Of a DNA stretch of 64,000 nt, positions 24,501 to 37,045 are shown piece by piece. The stretch covers positions 80,398,931-80,462,930 of the forward strand of contig NC_080419.1 of assembly GCF_029873635.1 (NCBI RefSeq). Reading direction: 5' to 3'. Position 1 is the stretch's first letter; every line of letters begins with the position of its first letter. Both the position numbers and the translations under genes were made by a program. Source of the stretch: Malania oleifera (Eukaryota; Streptophyta; Magnoliopsida; Santalales; Ximeniaceae). The notes below the pieces were generated by a model that did not search any database, was not told the origin of the DNA, and worked only from the letters and a program-made list of their open reading frames with translations.

Positions 24501-27500
24501 ATTCATCTAGTGAAGATGGATGCTTTTCAGCAAAGGTTCTTAATTAACTAATGTTACAGTGCTTTGACCCACATGAAGTGATTTCCTGATAATATTGTCA
24601 TGATGGAGAATCGGTTGGTCATCTCCTTATTGTAAATGGGCTAAGGAACTTTTGGAGGCAGTACTGTTGTGATTCTCTCTTGGATGAAGGTTGGTTTTAT
24701 TACTCAAGAATTGTGGGCCTGGTTTGGAATCGAAGCTTGTAAAGAAAGGAAAAAACTGCACAGCCGATCCCCCTCACTACTTTTTGGATTGTGTAGAGGA
24801 GCGAAATAGAAGAGCCTTTCGAGGAGACAAAACCTCCCTTGTTAGGCTCAAGGGAAGATGGTTAAAAATTCAACTTCTTGTTATACTTGTAAGTGGGATA
24901 TGGATGTACATGCTAGCTAAGATCTTGTTTGTACATGCTAGCTAAGATCTTTTTTTCTTTTCCCTTTCCAAGTATTTGTATTTGGGCTCGTCCCATCTTT
25001 GTGCCTTGCTAAAAATTTAGAAAAGAGAGTAGTGCCATGATTGGTATAAAATAGTCAATGAAGATGTATTTAAGAGTCATAATATGTAAAGTTTATTTTG
25101 ATTCTAAAACTTCTGCTTGGTGTTTAGACATGTACTTCTTTTTTAGGCTTCTCTTGAGAAGGGTTGGCATGTCTCTCAAAAATTACTAGTCATTGACATG
25201 TCTTGTCATTCTGGCTCTCTGATCTAATGGATATCCTTTTTTTAGCTTCTTCTGATTGAATTTACAAGAATTTCAGTTAGATGTGGACATGTTAGATTCA
25301 CTTCCTCTTCATATTTTAAGGATTTTCCTACTTAGATCCAGGAGAACTATCTAGGCTTATATACCTTTGAGCATTGACTGGGTAAATTTAAGAAATTTGG
25401 TTACTCTTTATTGTCACGTTTTTGCATATCTATACTATAAATAGTCAACTATATCTTTTCTTCCATTGTTTCTGCACTTGGGTGCAGCACATTGTGTTTT
25501 GTGAGAGCTGGTGGAAATTGGCAAGGTTTGATTTTGAGGCCTGTGGGATTTGGATAGGTATTTGCTTCTCTACTGTTTTTAAAGTGTTTTGAGGCATATT
25601 ATTACTTTTGTCATGCATCATTTGTTTGTTTCTCTCACTTTTCTAAATTCTAATATTATTTAACAGAACCCTTTAAAAATTTCTGTCACTTCTCTGAGGA
25701 AAGCTGTTAAGTGGTCTGTTTGGGGGAGACTTCAATTTCAGTGAAGAATAGTGGCTTTGAAGGTTATAATTAAACAACAAAACTATGAATTGGCCATAAC
25801 ATCTCTTAAGTGAGCATTTTAAAAGCAATCAAAACATTTTTGGAGAAGACTTAAAGCAAGGAACATTTGAAGGGATTGGATGAAAATTTTGGCAAAATTG
25901 GAGGCTAGCAGGAGTCAAAACTGAAGGTCAGGATTGTTAAAGAAGATGGTGTGAACTCTTTATTCTTTTACTCAATGCCCTAGAGGACAGTTTTGGTAGA
26001 ATTTCCAAGAGTGAATCTTTTAATTTTGTGGTATCTTTTGAGCTTAAAGTGGGGATAAACCTTCGGTGGAAGGTCAGATTGAGTGTGCCATTACAAGAGA
26101 AGCATTGTTGTTTCATTTGGAAGGCCTTTTGTCATGGATGAAATACGGGATGATTACTTTGGGATGAAAATTTGTTGTTCGTACTGTTGTGTTTATGAAT
26201 TGGTGAGTCAAAATGACTACTTTGTTGCTGTGGATGATGAGGCTAGTGTTGTTATATTTCTTATTATTATTATTATCTTAGTGGAGAAAAAAGGCTGCTT
26301 TAGTTTGTATAGGTGTCTTTCTATTGTAGATTTGTAAATTCTTAGCTTTTAACTAAGATTACTGGGGTTATTTTGTGAAGTCTTGCTATTAGCTTATGAT
26401 GGCTATTGGGTGTTAGACAAACACACAAATTTCTTCTTATTTTACTGGTTGTGTGAATAAAATAAAACAGCAGTTTCTGTGTTTACATGCATGATTTGCA
26501 TTAAAAAATAGGTACTTTTTTTGAGGTAAGTTCTGTTCTTAAAGAAAGTGCAGAACCAAATCCAAACCCTCCCCCGACACACACACACCCCAAAAAAAAG
26601 GGAAAAAGATATTTCGATCATGAAGAGAATATTTTTAGCCAATGAAGGGGGAGACGAGATTTCCTCAATCACAAAATCTTTCATCAAGGGAACAAATTTT
26701 CCTAAAAAAAGGTGAAGTTGTATGCTATTTTTTTTTCCCAACTGCTGCTCTTGCTCCAACTCTTTCCAGTATACTGATTTAAATTTTATACCAACAGGAG
26801 TCCAATTTGATATCTGAAGGGAAGTGCATGCAGAGTGTTTTATTTTATTTTGTTTTCTCTTTAATTTTGGGTGAAAATTTAAGTTATAGCTGAAGTTGGA
26901 AAAATATATATCACAAACAGTAAATCGTAAAACACATATGCATTGAAGGGAAGATGGTAACTTCTTGTACAACCCTAGAAATACGAGGAGAAGTGGGTAA
27001 TCAACAGTTTAGTTCCTCCATTTTTATGATATTTTGTAGTGGTGCTCCTTGTCTAAATTTTCATTTTCACCATCTCTCTTTGCAAGAGTTGGTGGTGGGA
27101 TAAAAATGTACAAAAAATCATAAAGACAAAAAGAATTTGGTATAAAACGTGGCAAAAATGTAGAAACAAAGATAACTTTGAAAAATATAAAGAGGCAAGA
27201 AAAGATGCAAAAAATACCGTTAGTGAAGCTAAATATAGATCATTTAATAGTTTGTATGATAGATTAGGTACAATAGAAGGGGAAAGAGATATATTTAAAC
27301 TTGCTAAAGTTAAAGAAAGGAAGAGGAAGGACTTAGGAAATGTAAAATGTATAAAAAGTGAGGATGATATTGTTTTGGTTATGGATAAAGACATTAAAGA
27401 AAGATGGCGAAAGGATGAAGACATTAAAGAAAGATAGTGAAGTTACTTTAGTAAGTTGTTTAATTAAAACCAAATAGAAGACTTAAACTTAGAATTGTTA

Positions 27501-30500
27501 AATAAGGAAAAGACTAAAAATATGAGATTTATTTGCAAAATTAGAGTTAACAAAGTTAAGTTTGCACTAAAAAAGATGAAAAATAGGAAAGCTTTCGGAC
27601 CAGATAGCATCCCAATTGAAGTTTGGAAATGCTTAGGTGATAATGAAATTATATGGTTAACTAATTCATTTAATACAATTGTAAAAACTAAGAAAATGCC
27701 AGATGAATGAAGGAAAAACACTTTAATACCTATATACAAAAATAAAGGAGATATTCAAAATTGTAATAACTATCATGGAATTAAACTTATGAGTCATACG
27801 ATGAAATTATGGGAAAGGGTAGTTGAACAAAAAATTAAGGTTAGAAACAAAGGTCTCAGAAAATCAATTTGGTTTTATGCCTGGGAGATCTACCATAAAA
27901 GCTATTTATCTTTTAAGAAGATTAATAGAAAAGTTTAGGGAAAAGAAGAGAGACTTGCATATGATTTTGATTGACCTTGAGAAAGCATATGATAGGATAC
28001 CTAGGGAAGTTCTATGGTGGGTTTTAGAAAAATAGGTGTATGTAGTAGGTATACCGATGTCATTAAGGATATGTACGATGGAGTAATGACTAGTGTAAGG
28101 ACTATAGATGGAGCACCTAGAGAATTTCCAATCACCATAGGTGTAGATCAAAGATCTGTTTTGAGTCTTTATTTTTTTGCTTTAGTGATAGACCAATTGA
28201 CTGAGAGTATTCAAAAAGAGGTTCCATGGTGTATGTTGTTTGCAGATGATATTGTATTAATTGATGAAACTAAGGACAAAGTAGAAGCTGAGTTAGAATT
28301 ATGGAGAGAAGTTTTGGAATCTAGAGGCTTTAGGATAAGTAGAAATAAGACGAAATATATGAAATTTAATTTTAGTAATGATAGGAGGAATATTGGGGAC
28401 AAAGTTAAACTTGATGTTGAAGAAATAAATAGCACTTGTAGATTTTGATACCTTGGATCTATTATGCATGCTGAAGGAGAAATTGAAGATGATGTAATGC
28501 ATAGAGTTAAAGCAGGTTGGGTAAAATGGAGAAATGCTTCAAGTGTGCTCTGTGATCGTAAAATACCCTTATAATTGAAAGGGAAGTTTTATAGGACAGC
28601 TATAAGACCAGCAATGCTATATGGATCGGAATGTTGGGCAACGAAGAAACGTAATATCCAAAAAGTAAAAGTTATCGAGATGAGAATGCTTAGATGAATG
28701 AGTGGTATAACATTAAAAGATAAATTAAGGAATGAACATATTCGTGGTAAGTTAGGTGTAGCTCCTATAGAAGATAAGATAAGGGAGGGACGACTCAGAT
28801 AGTATGGACACTTGCAACGTAGGCCACATAGTGCACCTGTGAGGAAGAGTGACTTAGTTATTGTGGGGGGCAATAAGGGGTAGGGGTAAACCTAAAATAA
28901 CTTGGGAGAAGATAGTGAGTAAGGATTTAATATCCTTGAATCTATCAAAAGAAATGGTCCATAATCGCATAAATTGGCGGAAAAAGATTTATATAGCCGA
29001 CCCCACCTAATGTGACTAAAGCTTGGTTTTGTTGTTGTTGTTGTACCATCTCTCTTTGCAACTAGGTGGTTATACTCAACTTCCTCTCCCTTCACCCCTA
29101 CCCACTGTTGTTGTTGTTTTTTTTTTTTTTTAAAAAAATATATTTAATAAATGCTAATTCAACTGCTGTGAAATTATATTTTGTGTTGATAGTATCTTGT
29201 TTGCTTATATTTTCTTAGCTTAATGCATTCATTAGCCTTTTACAGATATGTGGAGGCAATTCGTGAATTCAATAAGATTCTCCTATACATCTACAAGACC
29301 AAACAATATCATCAAAAGTCTCCACAGTATGAGCAGATACTAAAGAAGAATGAGCAGATGTATGCCTTGCTGGCAATTTGCCTCTCTCTATGCCCCCAGG
29401 TGAAGCTAGTTGAGGAGACTGTGAACTCTCAATTACGAGAGAAGTATGGTGAGAAGATGCTAAGGATGCAGAGATATGATGATGAGGCATTTTCACTCTA
29501 TGACGAGCTCTTTTCATACGCGTGTCCTAAATTCATTACCCCTTCAGCTCCAATTTTTGAGGAGCCACTAGTAAATTACAACCAGGTATGCATGTAGCAT
29601 GTTATTCGAGTCTTTTTGTTTATAGGATGCCAACTCATATTGGGGTCTCTGAGAATGGGGGAGCATAGTTCAAATCAAGATTTGAATCGTGAATTGAAAT
29701 CCAATTTTGGGAATCCAGATTCAAGAATTGAATTTAATTGAATCGAATTGTATGATTCAGACTGGTCTGTACAAAGTTCCAAATTCTATTCTAAATGACA
29801 TGCATGTGTTGAATGTTGATCTACAAAGGCAGGCAAAATAGTAAAATACATTTAAATTTGGATAATAAAAAAAGGGAATGAGTCGAGAAATATTAATAAT
29901 AAAAAAATGAACTTTTGTGATGTTTTGGGAAAGGAATCAAGAAGAAATAATACCAAAAAAAACGAGGGTTCGTTTGGTATCACTGTCAAAAATTAGAGAA
30001 ACGAAAACTAGAAATGAAATTCAAAAACCAAAAGCAGAAACTAGAAATTATAAACCAGCAACCTATTTGGTTAACATTTATAAAACTAATACAAATTAAA
30101 AATTGAATTAAAAAATGCTCATTTTCATATTTAAATCAACTAATATTATAAGAATATAATTAAAATAATAAATTTACAAATAATACATCAATACATATTA
30201 AAAAAATTACTATAATAAAAAAAAGTTATTATAATAATTTTACTTAATTGATTTACTTTCAAAACATATTTTACAATAAAAATTTTATTGGACTTGATAG
30301 TTGGAAAATAGTAAAAGTAGTTTGTAATTTGTTTTATTATTATTTTTTTGAAATTTATGTATATTTTTATTTTAATTATATTTAAAATCAGATGATCATT
30401 TATTTTTTATTTTAATTTTAGAGTGTATAAAATGAATAATTTAATCCAAAAAGAACTATTTTTGGATTTTTTGGATATTAAAATTTTTGGCAACATGTTG

Positions 30501-32597
30501 CCAAGACAATTGAAAACCATAAAATTTGGTTTTCAGTTTTTTGACAAACAAATAAAAATTGGCAACAGAAACAGAAAACTAACAACATAAATAAATGTAT
30601 TTTTATAATCTGTTTTTTCTCTGTGGAGAAATAGAGAACAACGACAACACCAAATAAGCCCTAAACAAACACGCTTTTATAATATGTTTCTTCACTGTTG
30701 AGAAACAGAAACACAGACAGAAAACGACAATGTTACCAAACAGGCTCTGAACTTTCATTGTTAATCAGCAATTAAAAAAATTACTATTTCATTCATATTC
30801 TTTCTTGAATTTGAAAGAAGAAATAATTAACATGAAAAAATGATAATGAATGAACAAACTACTCGAAAAACCAACTTTTGAATCTTCAAAACACAATGAA
30901 ACATGAGTACCACCTTAGCTGATGAGTGTTCTGCTCTTTCTCAATGGTAGAACACTACTCCTCAAGAGCGAAGAATGGTTTTGTGGAGGCAACATTAGAC
31001 CTGAAGTTCTGTTTTCTCCTTTTTTCTAGCACAAAACTGATGCAGACAAGGAATGGAATGTAATTGTGTAAAAACAAAAGCAATAAAAAAAATGTTGCTT
31101 TTGGGATTTTAACCTAGTTGAGCCTGTCAAGATATGATAGGTCCAGAACCGTGTTCGGATTGATTCATTAGATTCATGAGGTAAATTTGATAGATTTGGC
31201 AACACTTCAAGTGTTTTTCCATTCACCAGTAAGGTTTGAATCAATTTAGTGCAGAATTGATACGAATTGTATGAATCGAATTGGGAATCATGAGATTCTA
31301 ACAACTGTGGGGGAGATAATAACTCCCTTCCATCTTTAGGAATATTGTTTACACATGGATTTTTTTTTTAAATATCTTAGAATCCTATAAAATGGACAAA
31401 TTTTCATCATTCTATTTAATTTTCCTAACATAAGTAAAATGATCAGACTATTCTGTCTGGATTTTTTTTTTTGGGGTATTTGTTTTCTTGAAGTAACCTT
31501 TCAACAGTTAAGGAATCACATTAAAAAGATCCATTTCTTTGTTGCCAACGAAGAAAATTACTCAGGACAATCCAGATTTTCTGTAGTGTTAGAAAGAACC
31601 AACAGGCCCAGCACCCAAAGGAGAATACATATAAGCATTGGGAAAATAGATTCAATTGTTTTAGTGTTTGCTTTGCACACAATGTATAGGATAGGAGACA
31701 AAATTCTGTCTTGTTTGTCATTCTTCTTGATGGGGTTTCTCCCTAGTGATTTTATCTTTGGTTGGAGAAAAATGGAAAGACAAGAAACTTCAGTCATTTA
31801 TCTCATTTGGCTTTTTAATGAGAAGAGCAAAGAAACTTAACCTGTGTCTGGGAACATGGAATTTGGACCTTGGATTTGGATTTGTGTAGATTTGGACAAA
31901 ATGTAGCATAAATTATATTGACTTTGTTTCAAATTTACTCAAATCCAAATCCAAGCCTTGAAATCCCTGCTCCCAAACAGCACCTTAAGGCATTTCTCTC
32001 CACTGCTCTTGTTTGGTTCCTTTGTGAGAAGGGGAGGAAAAAAACTGTGGAGAGGCGTGAGAGAAAATAGATAGGAAGGGGACTTAAGTTTCTCCCCAAT
32101 CTTGAGATGAATGGAGAGGAGATCCAAACTTGAGGGAAAGAAATGGGCATTATAGTTTCTTTTCTCCTCTCTTCTCCTATCTATAAATCTGCTTTTATCT
32201 TCTATCTAGGAAGCAGGGGTACCAACATGAGGTGTGGATACCATATAACTCTGACACAGCAAAACAACAATTTCTAAAAACTGAAGATACAACCTGGTAA
32301 GGATACATTAATTAATATATATACACACACAGGCACACACAGGCATGTTCTCCCTTTTAGATGGCAAATATTGTGGTAATTTTGATTCAAACTGAAATAT
32401 ACACACCATTGATGCAAAATTATCAATTACACATTGTACAATCTACACTTATCATCTGCATTAATATTACAGAATATTGGTCCAATAACAATGAAACAGC
32501 TCAAGGGCATGGCTGATGGTGGGAAATGGGTATGGCTCATCAAGAATTTTTTGAAAAATAAAACAGGTTAACAGAGTGGCGAACTATCTATGGCTAT

Positions 32598-32630
<33 letters not shown>

Positions 32631-35536
32631 ATTATGGGCCTGGGAGGTCCAATGGTGTTCTACAAGGTTGGTGCTGTGGTGCTAAAGACCAACCACTCTG
32701 ATGCCAAAGAGCTTCTTTATCTGTCTCTCGACTTCTAATCCTTTTTGGTTTCCTAACAGGATTAATGGTGGGAACAAAATGCTGTGTTTTGGTGCAAAAG
32801 TGTCTCAGAGGTGTCCTCACTGTGTCTCAGAAAATGTCTCAGCTGTGTCTGAAATTAAAAATAAGTTAACTAATTTCCGACACATGTTGCATACATGTCG
32901 GGGAGTGTTGGGTATGTGTCGTTATCTAGCACATGCCGGACACCAACACTGGCTTCCAGGTGCATATGAGATGGCAGGAATGAGAATGTTAAAAGGGAAA
33001 GCATGTGTTCATTTAAGGATACATGTTAGGCACAACTTATGAGAAGCATGTTAAGAAAACAAGATGTCTAAGATGGTTTGGGCATTTGTAATGTAGAACA
33101 TGTGGTGCACCATTGAGAAAGAGTGATTTGTTTGAGAAATAGATGTAGGGTGGAGAGGGGGTGGATCTTGAAAAATATGGATTTAGGCAGTTGGAAGGAA
33201 TTGATTGCGCTTCAACTTTTGGAGAGGTGCAGACCTTGAAAAATATGGATTTAGGCAATTTGAAGGATTTTGTGATCCTCTTATCTTTTGTAGGATGTTG
33301 CCTAAATTATGTAGAATGGTGGAAAATAATTTATATAGCCAATCCCATGCTGTGTTACCTGAGGCTTTCTTCTTGTTACTGTTGTTTCATGAAAAGTTTA
33401 TGAATACAAGGGAGTGAGAAATTTTAGAAGCCAGATTATTTGGATCCAATAACTAGCACATTGTTCAGTTGCTAACTCTCTATAAAGTAATACTCCTATC
33501 ATGAGCATTATATGAGGATTTAATGGCTCATAGGGATGGAGTCAGATATTCTTGAACAAGTTATAGCCTAGCTGGCTTGCTGACAAGGATCAGTTTGATC
33601 ATGTATTCAGCAAGCAATGCTTATTACATCTAGGATTTTCATGTGCGATAATTCCATAGCTTATTCAGTACTTCATGTACCATATCCATTGCTCATTCAG
33701 TATTTGCAACATTTGAAATGAGAGATTTGTATTTCCCAGGGTAAACATGATTTGCTCGGTTTTGTGTTTGTGTGCATCCTTGAGACAGTAGTGATCATTC
33801 AACTGCTTCATTTCTAGCATAAATTTCAGCAGACAATCTATCTCTCTCTGATAATTTGTATAATGACATTTGTCTTTTCCAGGATGCCTATAGGCTCCAG
33901 TTGAAGCTGTTCCTTTATGAAGTCAAGCAGCAACAGTTATTATCAGGTGTTCGGGCCTTCTTGAAAGTTTATTCAACCATTTCACTAGCGAAGCTTGCAA
34001 GTTACATGGAAGTGGATGAACCTACTCTAAGGTTATTGGCTTTATATGAGTTATCTTTTACTTGCATTTTTTTCCCACTTACTGGTAGTATTAATTTTTT
34101 TTTTTTTCTTTTTTCAGCAAACTTAATAGTGATCATCTGAGCTCCTCTTATTCATGTGTTACAGGACAATTTTGATGACATACAAGCACAAAACGCATTC
34201 TGTTGACAGTGATGGAAAAATAATATCCAATGCTGATATTGAGTTCTACATTGATGATGTATGTCTATTCTGATTTTTGCTTCTAGGTTTGTTGAGAACT
34301 AAATGGCCCATTCAGTTGTAGAAAACAGTGTTCATTTTCCACTTTCAGTGTTTCATAGAATCACAAAAAATGCCACTATGTTTTCCAATCTTCTGACATT
34401 CATATAATTTGCAAGAGAATAAAAAATGGTTTTCCAAGTTTACCATAATATTGGGAAACTGGGCAAGGTGGCAGTTTTGTAATTCTTCCAAAAACTGAAA
34501 AAATGGAAATTTAAAAACTCATTTCCACAACTGAACAGATTTTGTGAGGGAAAGGAAAGTAAAAGAAAATAAGGAGACTAATTTTCCAATGTATTTTCTT
34601 TCTAACTCAAATAGAACAAAAATTTAATCAAACATGACTAGAAGTTAAAGAAAAATCAAAGGCTAATGGTATGTGGGAAAAAAAGTTATTGGTTATTGAT
34701 TTATTATATATTAATTTTATTTCTCGTTTTCCTCAATTTGTGTCTATTTCAAATAGAGTGAGAACTTAATTAAACATGACTAGAAGTCAAGAAAAATCGA
34801 AGTATAATGGCATCAGGACAAATCCTCTTGGTTATTGATTTATTATATATTATTTAATCTCTCGTTTTCTTCAATATCCAAAAAAGGACGTACCTTTGAA
34901 ATTTTCTTTCCTTTCATAATCAGTTTCCAAGTTTAAAACAATGCCTAAATGCTTGTTTGGAAGGTTCATCATCAAGCTCAAGTTGGTTAGTTGGCTTGAA
35001 TCAGATTATGATTTTTAGACAACTTGGAGCACTGAACCCCATGGGTTTGGGTAATTAGTGATTAGAGATTTGACCTTACATCAGAGTAAAATGGCAACCT
35101 AGCCATCCTTAGCCATTTCTACTAACATTCATGAATTTTGTGTACATACTGTTCTTTTATTTGAATTCCACATTTGAAGCATTCATTTTTAAAAAAAAAT
35201 TTTTTTTGGTAATATATATATATATATGGAATAGGGGAGCCCTTATGCACCATGGGCCACAACACAATCCACTAACATATTTGAGTCACCCTGTTGATGT
35301 TGCAGGACATGATTCATGTAGTCGAATTCAAACCTGCTAAGCGGTATGGTGATTACTTCTTGCGTCAGATTGTTAAGGTATTGCCTCTTCTTACTTATTA
35401 TTTAATATTTATTTACTTTTATTGTTAATAAGGTAGCTGTTTCTCATGTTTTAAAATTTTAAATAACCTGTGTTATGATATTATTCTGCAGCTCGAAGGG
35501 GTGATAAATGATATGGACAGGGTAAAGCTGGACTGA
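21592..35536 (+). CDS. eIF3l: Eukaryotic translation initiation factor 3 subunit L, seven exons
   Basis: This is the L subunit of the cytoplasmic eIF3 complex, which binds the 40S ribosomal subunit and helps recruit mRNA. Exons are 21592-22143, 23615-23946, 29246-29585, 33883-34031, 34165-34258, 35306-35377 and 35492-35536; all six introns are GT-AG and phases fit. The sum is 1584 nt, 527 residues, close to the plant family length. The protein begins MAASYDYEE and contains [97 protein letters not shown] and [16 protein letters not shown], all diagnostic of eIF3l (Paf67 family). The start lies in a good context (GCCATGGCG). No frame damage is seen. Introns 2, 3 and 5 are swollen with transposon DNA, so 1.6 kb of coding sequence spans 14 kb. 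Confidence 0.96.
22392..22935. mobile_element. MITE-like relic in eIF3l intron 1
   Basis: Two blocks, one near 22392-22450 and one near 22836-22905 (AATTGAAAATCATGAAATTT then GGTTTTCAGTTTTTGTCAC), resemble 29975-30050 and 30494-30560 in intron 3. They therefore look like two copies of one non-autonomous DNA transposon family. The ends were not resolved. Confidence 0.45.
24691..24950 (+). mobile_element. Possible L1-type LINE fragment in eIF3l intron 2
   Basis: A short open frame contains [19 protein letters not shown], which resembles the (W)ERN-R-F-G segment near the zinc-binding C-terminus of plant L1 reverse transcriptases. No other LINE motif was found next to it. Just downstream a 21-bp word, GTACATGCTAGCTAAGATCTT, is repeated in tandem at 24906 and 24931. 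The identification is weak. Confidence 0.3.
25400..26440. other. eIF3l intron 2, unassigned stretch
   Basis: The open frame at 26083-26337 and the surrounding sequence show no recognisable domain. Some phrases hint at an old LINE or processed fragment, but nothing could be named. Confidence 0.3.
27086..29044 (+). mobile_element. 5'-truncated RTE-type LINE in eIF3l intron 2
   Basis: This non-LTR retrotransposon moves by target-primed reverse transcription. The 17-bp word ACCATCTCTCTTTGCAA flanks it exactly (27069-27085 and 29045-29061), so both ends are certain. It ends in a (TTG)n tail, as plant RTE elements do. The translation has the LINE reverse transcriptase set: [64 protein letters not shown], the catalytic [10 protein letters not shown] near 28233-28262 and the C-terminal [12 protein letters not shown]. 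The endonuclease domain is missing by 5' truncation. Several stops and frameshifts occur, for example after MPDE near 27708 and after CRF near 28446. A 30-bp tandem duplication lies at 27389-27436. It is dead. Confidence 0.93.
29664..31307. mobile_element. hAT-type non-autonomous element in eIF3l intron 3
   Basis: The 8-bp word TGGGGGAG lies at both ends (29656-29663 and 31308-31315), the duplication length of hAT transposons. Termini begin CA(T)AGTT on one side and, read inward from the other, CAGTTGTTAGAATC. Subterminal repeats of GAATCGAATTG and its complement occur near both ends. No transposase coding was seen. A second element appears nested at about 29964-30747. Confidence 0.72.
29964..30747. 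mobile_element. MITE nested in the hAT-type element
   Basis: Terminal inverted repeats of about 22-24 bp are at 29964-29987 and 30726-30747 (core GTTTGGTAnCAnTGTC). The interior is AT-rich and AAAC/GAAA-rich without coding. An 8-bp repeat, TGAACTTT, at 29908-29915 and 30748-30755 could mean that the left boundary lies further out, so the left end is uncertain. Confidence 0.6.
31841..31984. mobile_element. PIF/Harbinger (Tourist-like) MITE in eIF3l intron 3
   Basis: 144 bp with inverted ends: left CTGGGAACATGGAATTTGG..., right complement TTTGGGAGCAGGGATTTC..., both running into TTGGATTTGGATTTG. It is flanked by TTAA on both sides (31837-31840, 31985-31988), fitting the TTA/TAA preference of PIF/Harbinger elements. 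A decayed relative lies at about 36296-36430. Confidence 0.75.
32602..32630. repeat. (GA)n microsatellite with G run
   Basis: A GA dinucleotide run passes into a short G run within eIF3l intron 3. Confidence 0.85.
32985..33350 (+). mobile_element. Decayed RTE-type LINE 3' relic in eIF3l intron 3
   Basis: Translated scraps [15 protein letters not shown] and a final [12 protein letters not shown] parallel the C-terminal end of the LINE at 27086-29044 ([24 protein letters not shown]). Within it a segment (CTTGAAAAATATGGATTTAG) is repeated at about 33169 and 33235. It is older and far more diverged than the other LINE. Confidence 0.6.
34614..34880. repeat. Diverged tandem duplication in eIF3l intron 5
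   Basis: Two copies about 142 bp apart share AAACATGACTAGAAGT, then TTGGTTATTGATTTATTATA, then CTCGTTTTCNTCAAT. Similar A/T-rich sequence in tetraspanin intron 2 (about 41560-41700) may be a relative. Confidence 0.6.
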
Positions 35537-37045
35537 GTTGGTTCTTTTGACGCTCATAGATTCACCCATATCATCATCATCTTCCCTCCTTCCCAGTTGT
35601 TTAGTTTGGTAGTCAGCAGAGAATTATATTTTTAATATTTATGCCATTTTGTTGGTTAGTGAAATCTTGGCATAGTTTTGCAATTTCCATTTTTGTTTTT
35701 CTCAGTAGAAATGTGAACTTGAATAGAAGCGCACTGCTGTCAAGAGGTCACCGCCTATCTATGATGGGGATTACTGTTGCAGATGCTGGGCTGCTGGATC
35801 TTGATTTATCTGATTCATTCAAAAGTGTCGGATAACATACTTCTGTATTTCTGCGTCTTCTTTGTGTAAATTTAAATCTATCATTATAATGGTAGTAGCT
35901 TCTGTGTCTCTATGCATTATTTTTGGATATTATTGAATGCTATTAATTTGATACATGACTTCTCCAGCGATAATTGATCATTGTGATATGGAAGAGAGCT
36001 GTTGGTACTCATTCAAAGGAGTCCAACTACTTGGGACGATTTAATCAATCAGGGGCTATTGGGTCAGTAGAATTGTCCCTCTGGGCTAACGTCTTTTACA
36101 AGTTGCAGCCTTCTCTCAAAGTGTTGATTTCTTCATTATTGAAGTCCTTAATTTGAAATAAACCTGCCTAACATGCCAGAAGTTTCAGAGATTCCAAGCC
36201 CGAAGAGGCTACTTGATGGCCTTTCCAACACCCAAGTAAAATTAATTTGACACTATTGCTTGGTGCGAGGCTAAAACAAGGTACATGCATCATAGGCTCT
36301 GGAGACCTGTGACTTTGGATGTGAGTTGGTATAGATGTGGATAAAATGTAATGGAAAATTATATTAATATTTACTCAAACTTATTTGAATTTAAATTCAA
36401 GATCTAAAATTCATGTTCCTGAATTGCAGATAATAAATATTTTTCTCATCAGTTTAACACAAGAAATCTAGTGAGTGATTTTCGGATCCGGTATTTTCAG
36501 AAATCTACTGCATTACCTAGTGAAATATTTGCAATTGTTTCCCTTTTATTTTTGGTTCATTGGATGCCTACTGATCGAGTCTAGGATAGATAATTGGACT
36601 TCTGTCTCGTGCCTATTCCTCCCCCCTCCCAGTATTCAAACAGAGACTGATCGTTCTAAATTTTAACATGCAATTTTTCTTCTATTCTTATCCTCTGGGT
36701 GCAAATAACATCTGCCAGTGCAAGGATGCTTTTCGTGACTATATACTTGAATGTTAGGTGTCTTGAGCATGTGATGGCACAATATGTCCAGCTATAGAAC
36801 ATTCAACAGGCTCCAACCCTTTCTTCTCTCAATAATGCAGGAATTGCCCACATGAGTTCACCCCTGTGGCCATTAATTAAACACGTGCAAAATTCAAACC
36901 ACCCAACCTTCCCTTGGGGAACCACAAATTTACATGCTTTAGTCTATTCAAAACAGGTGAAGATGTTTGACGAGAAAGTGTGGTTTCAAACACAGTACAG
37001 CTGTTTACCGAATCCTGAATTGTAGAACAAGCTAGAGTTGTAGCA
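35537..37045. other. Spacer between eIF3l and the tetraspanin gene
   Basis: It includes the eIF3l 3' UTR (probably to about 35900), a decayed PIF-like MITE near 36296-36430 (shared ATGTGGATAAAATGTA and TTTACTCAAA words with the one at 31841) and the tetraspanin promoter. No further gene is supported. Confidence 0.55.

Noticed and set aside
26442-26972. 176-codon - strand open frame in eIF3l intron 2
   Set aside because: It shows no domain, has skewed low-complexity composition and is antisense to a host intron.
30925-30995. tRNA-like text (CTCAATGGTAGAACACT...) in the hAT-type element
   Set aside because: It resembles a D-arm, but there is no acceptor stem or TTC arm at the right distance; it is better seen as an AGTGTTCT/AGAACACT inverted repeat.
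31439-31840. 133-codon open frame in eIF3l intron 3
   Set aside because: No recognisable family; it overlaps antisense frames of similar length and stops just before a MITE.
32800-32960. Possible exon with repeated GTGTCTCAG words
   Set aside because: It lies in eIF3l intron 3, lacks splice-site support and is not needed for a complete eIF3l.
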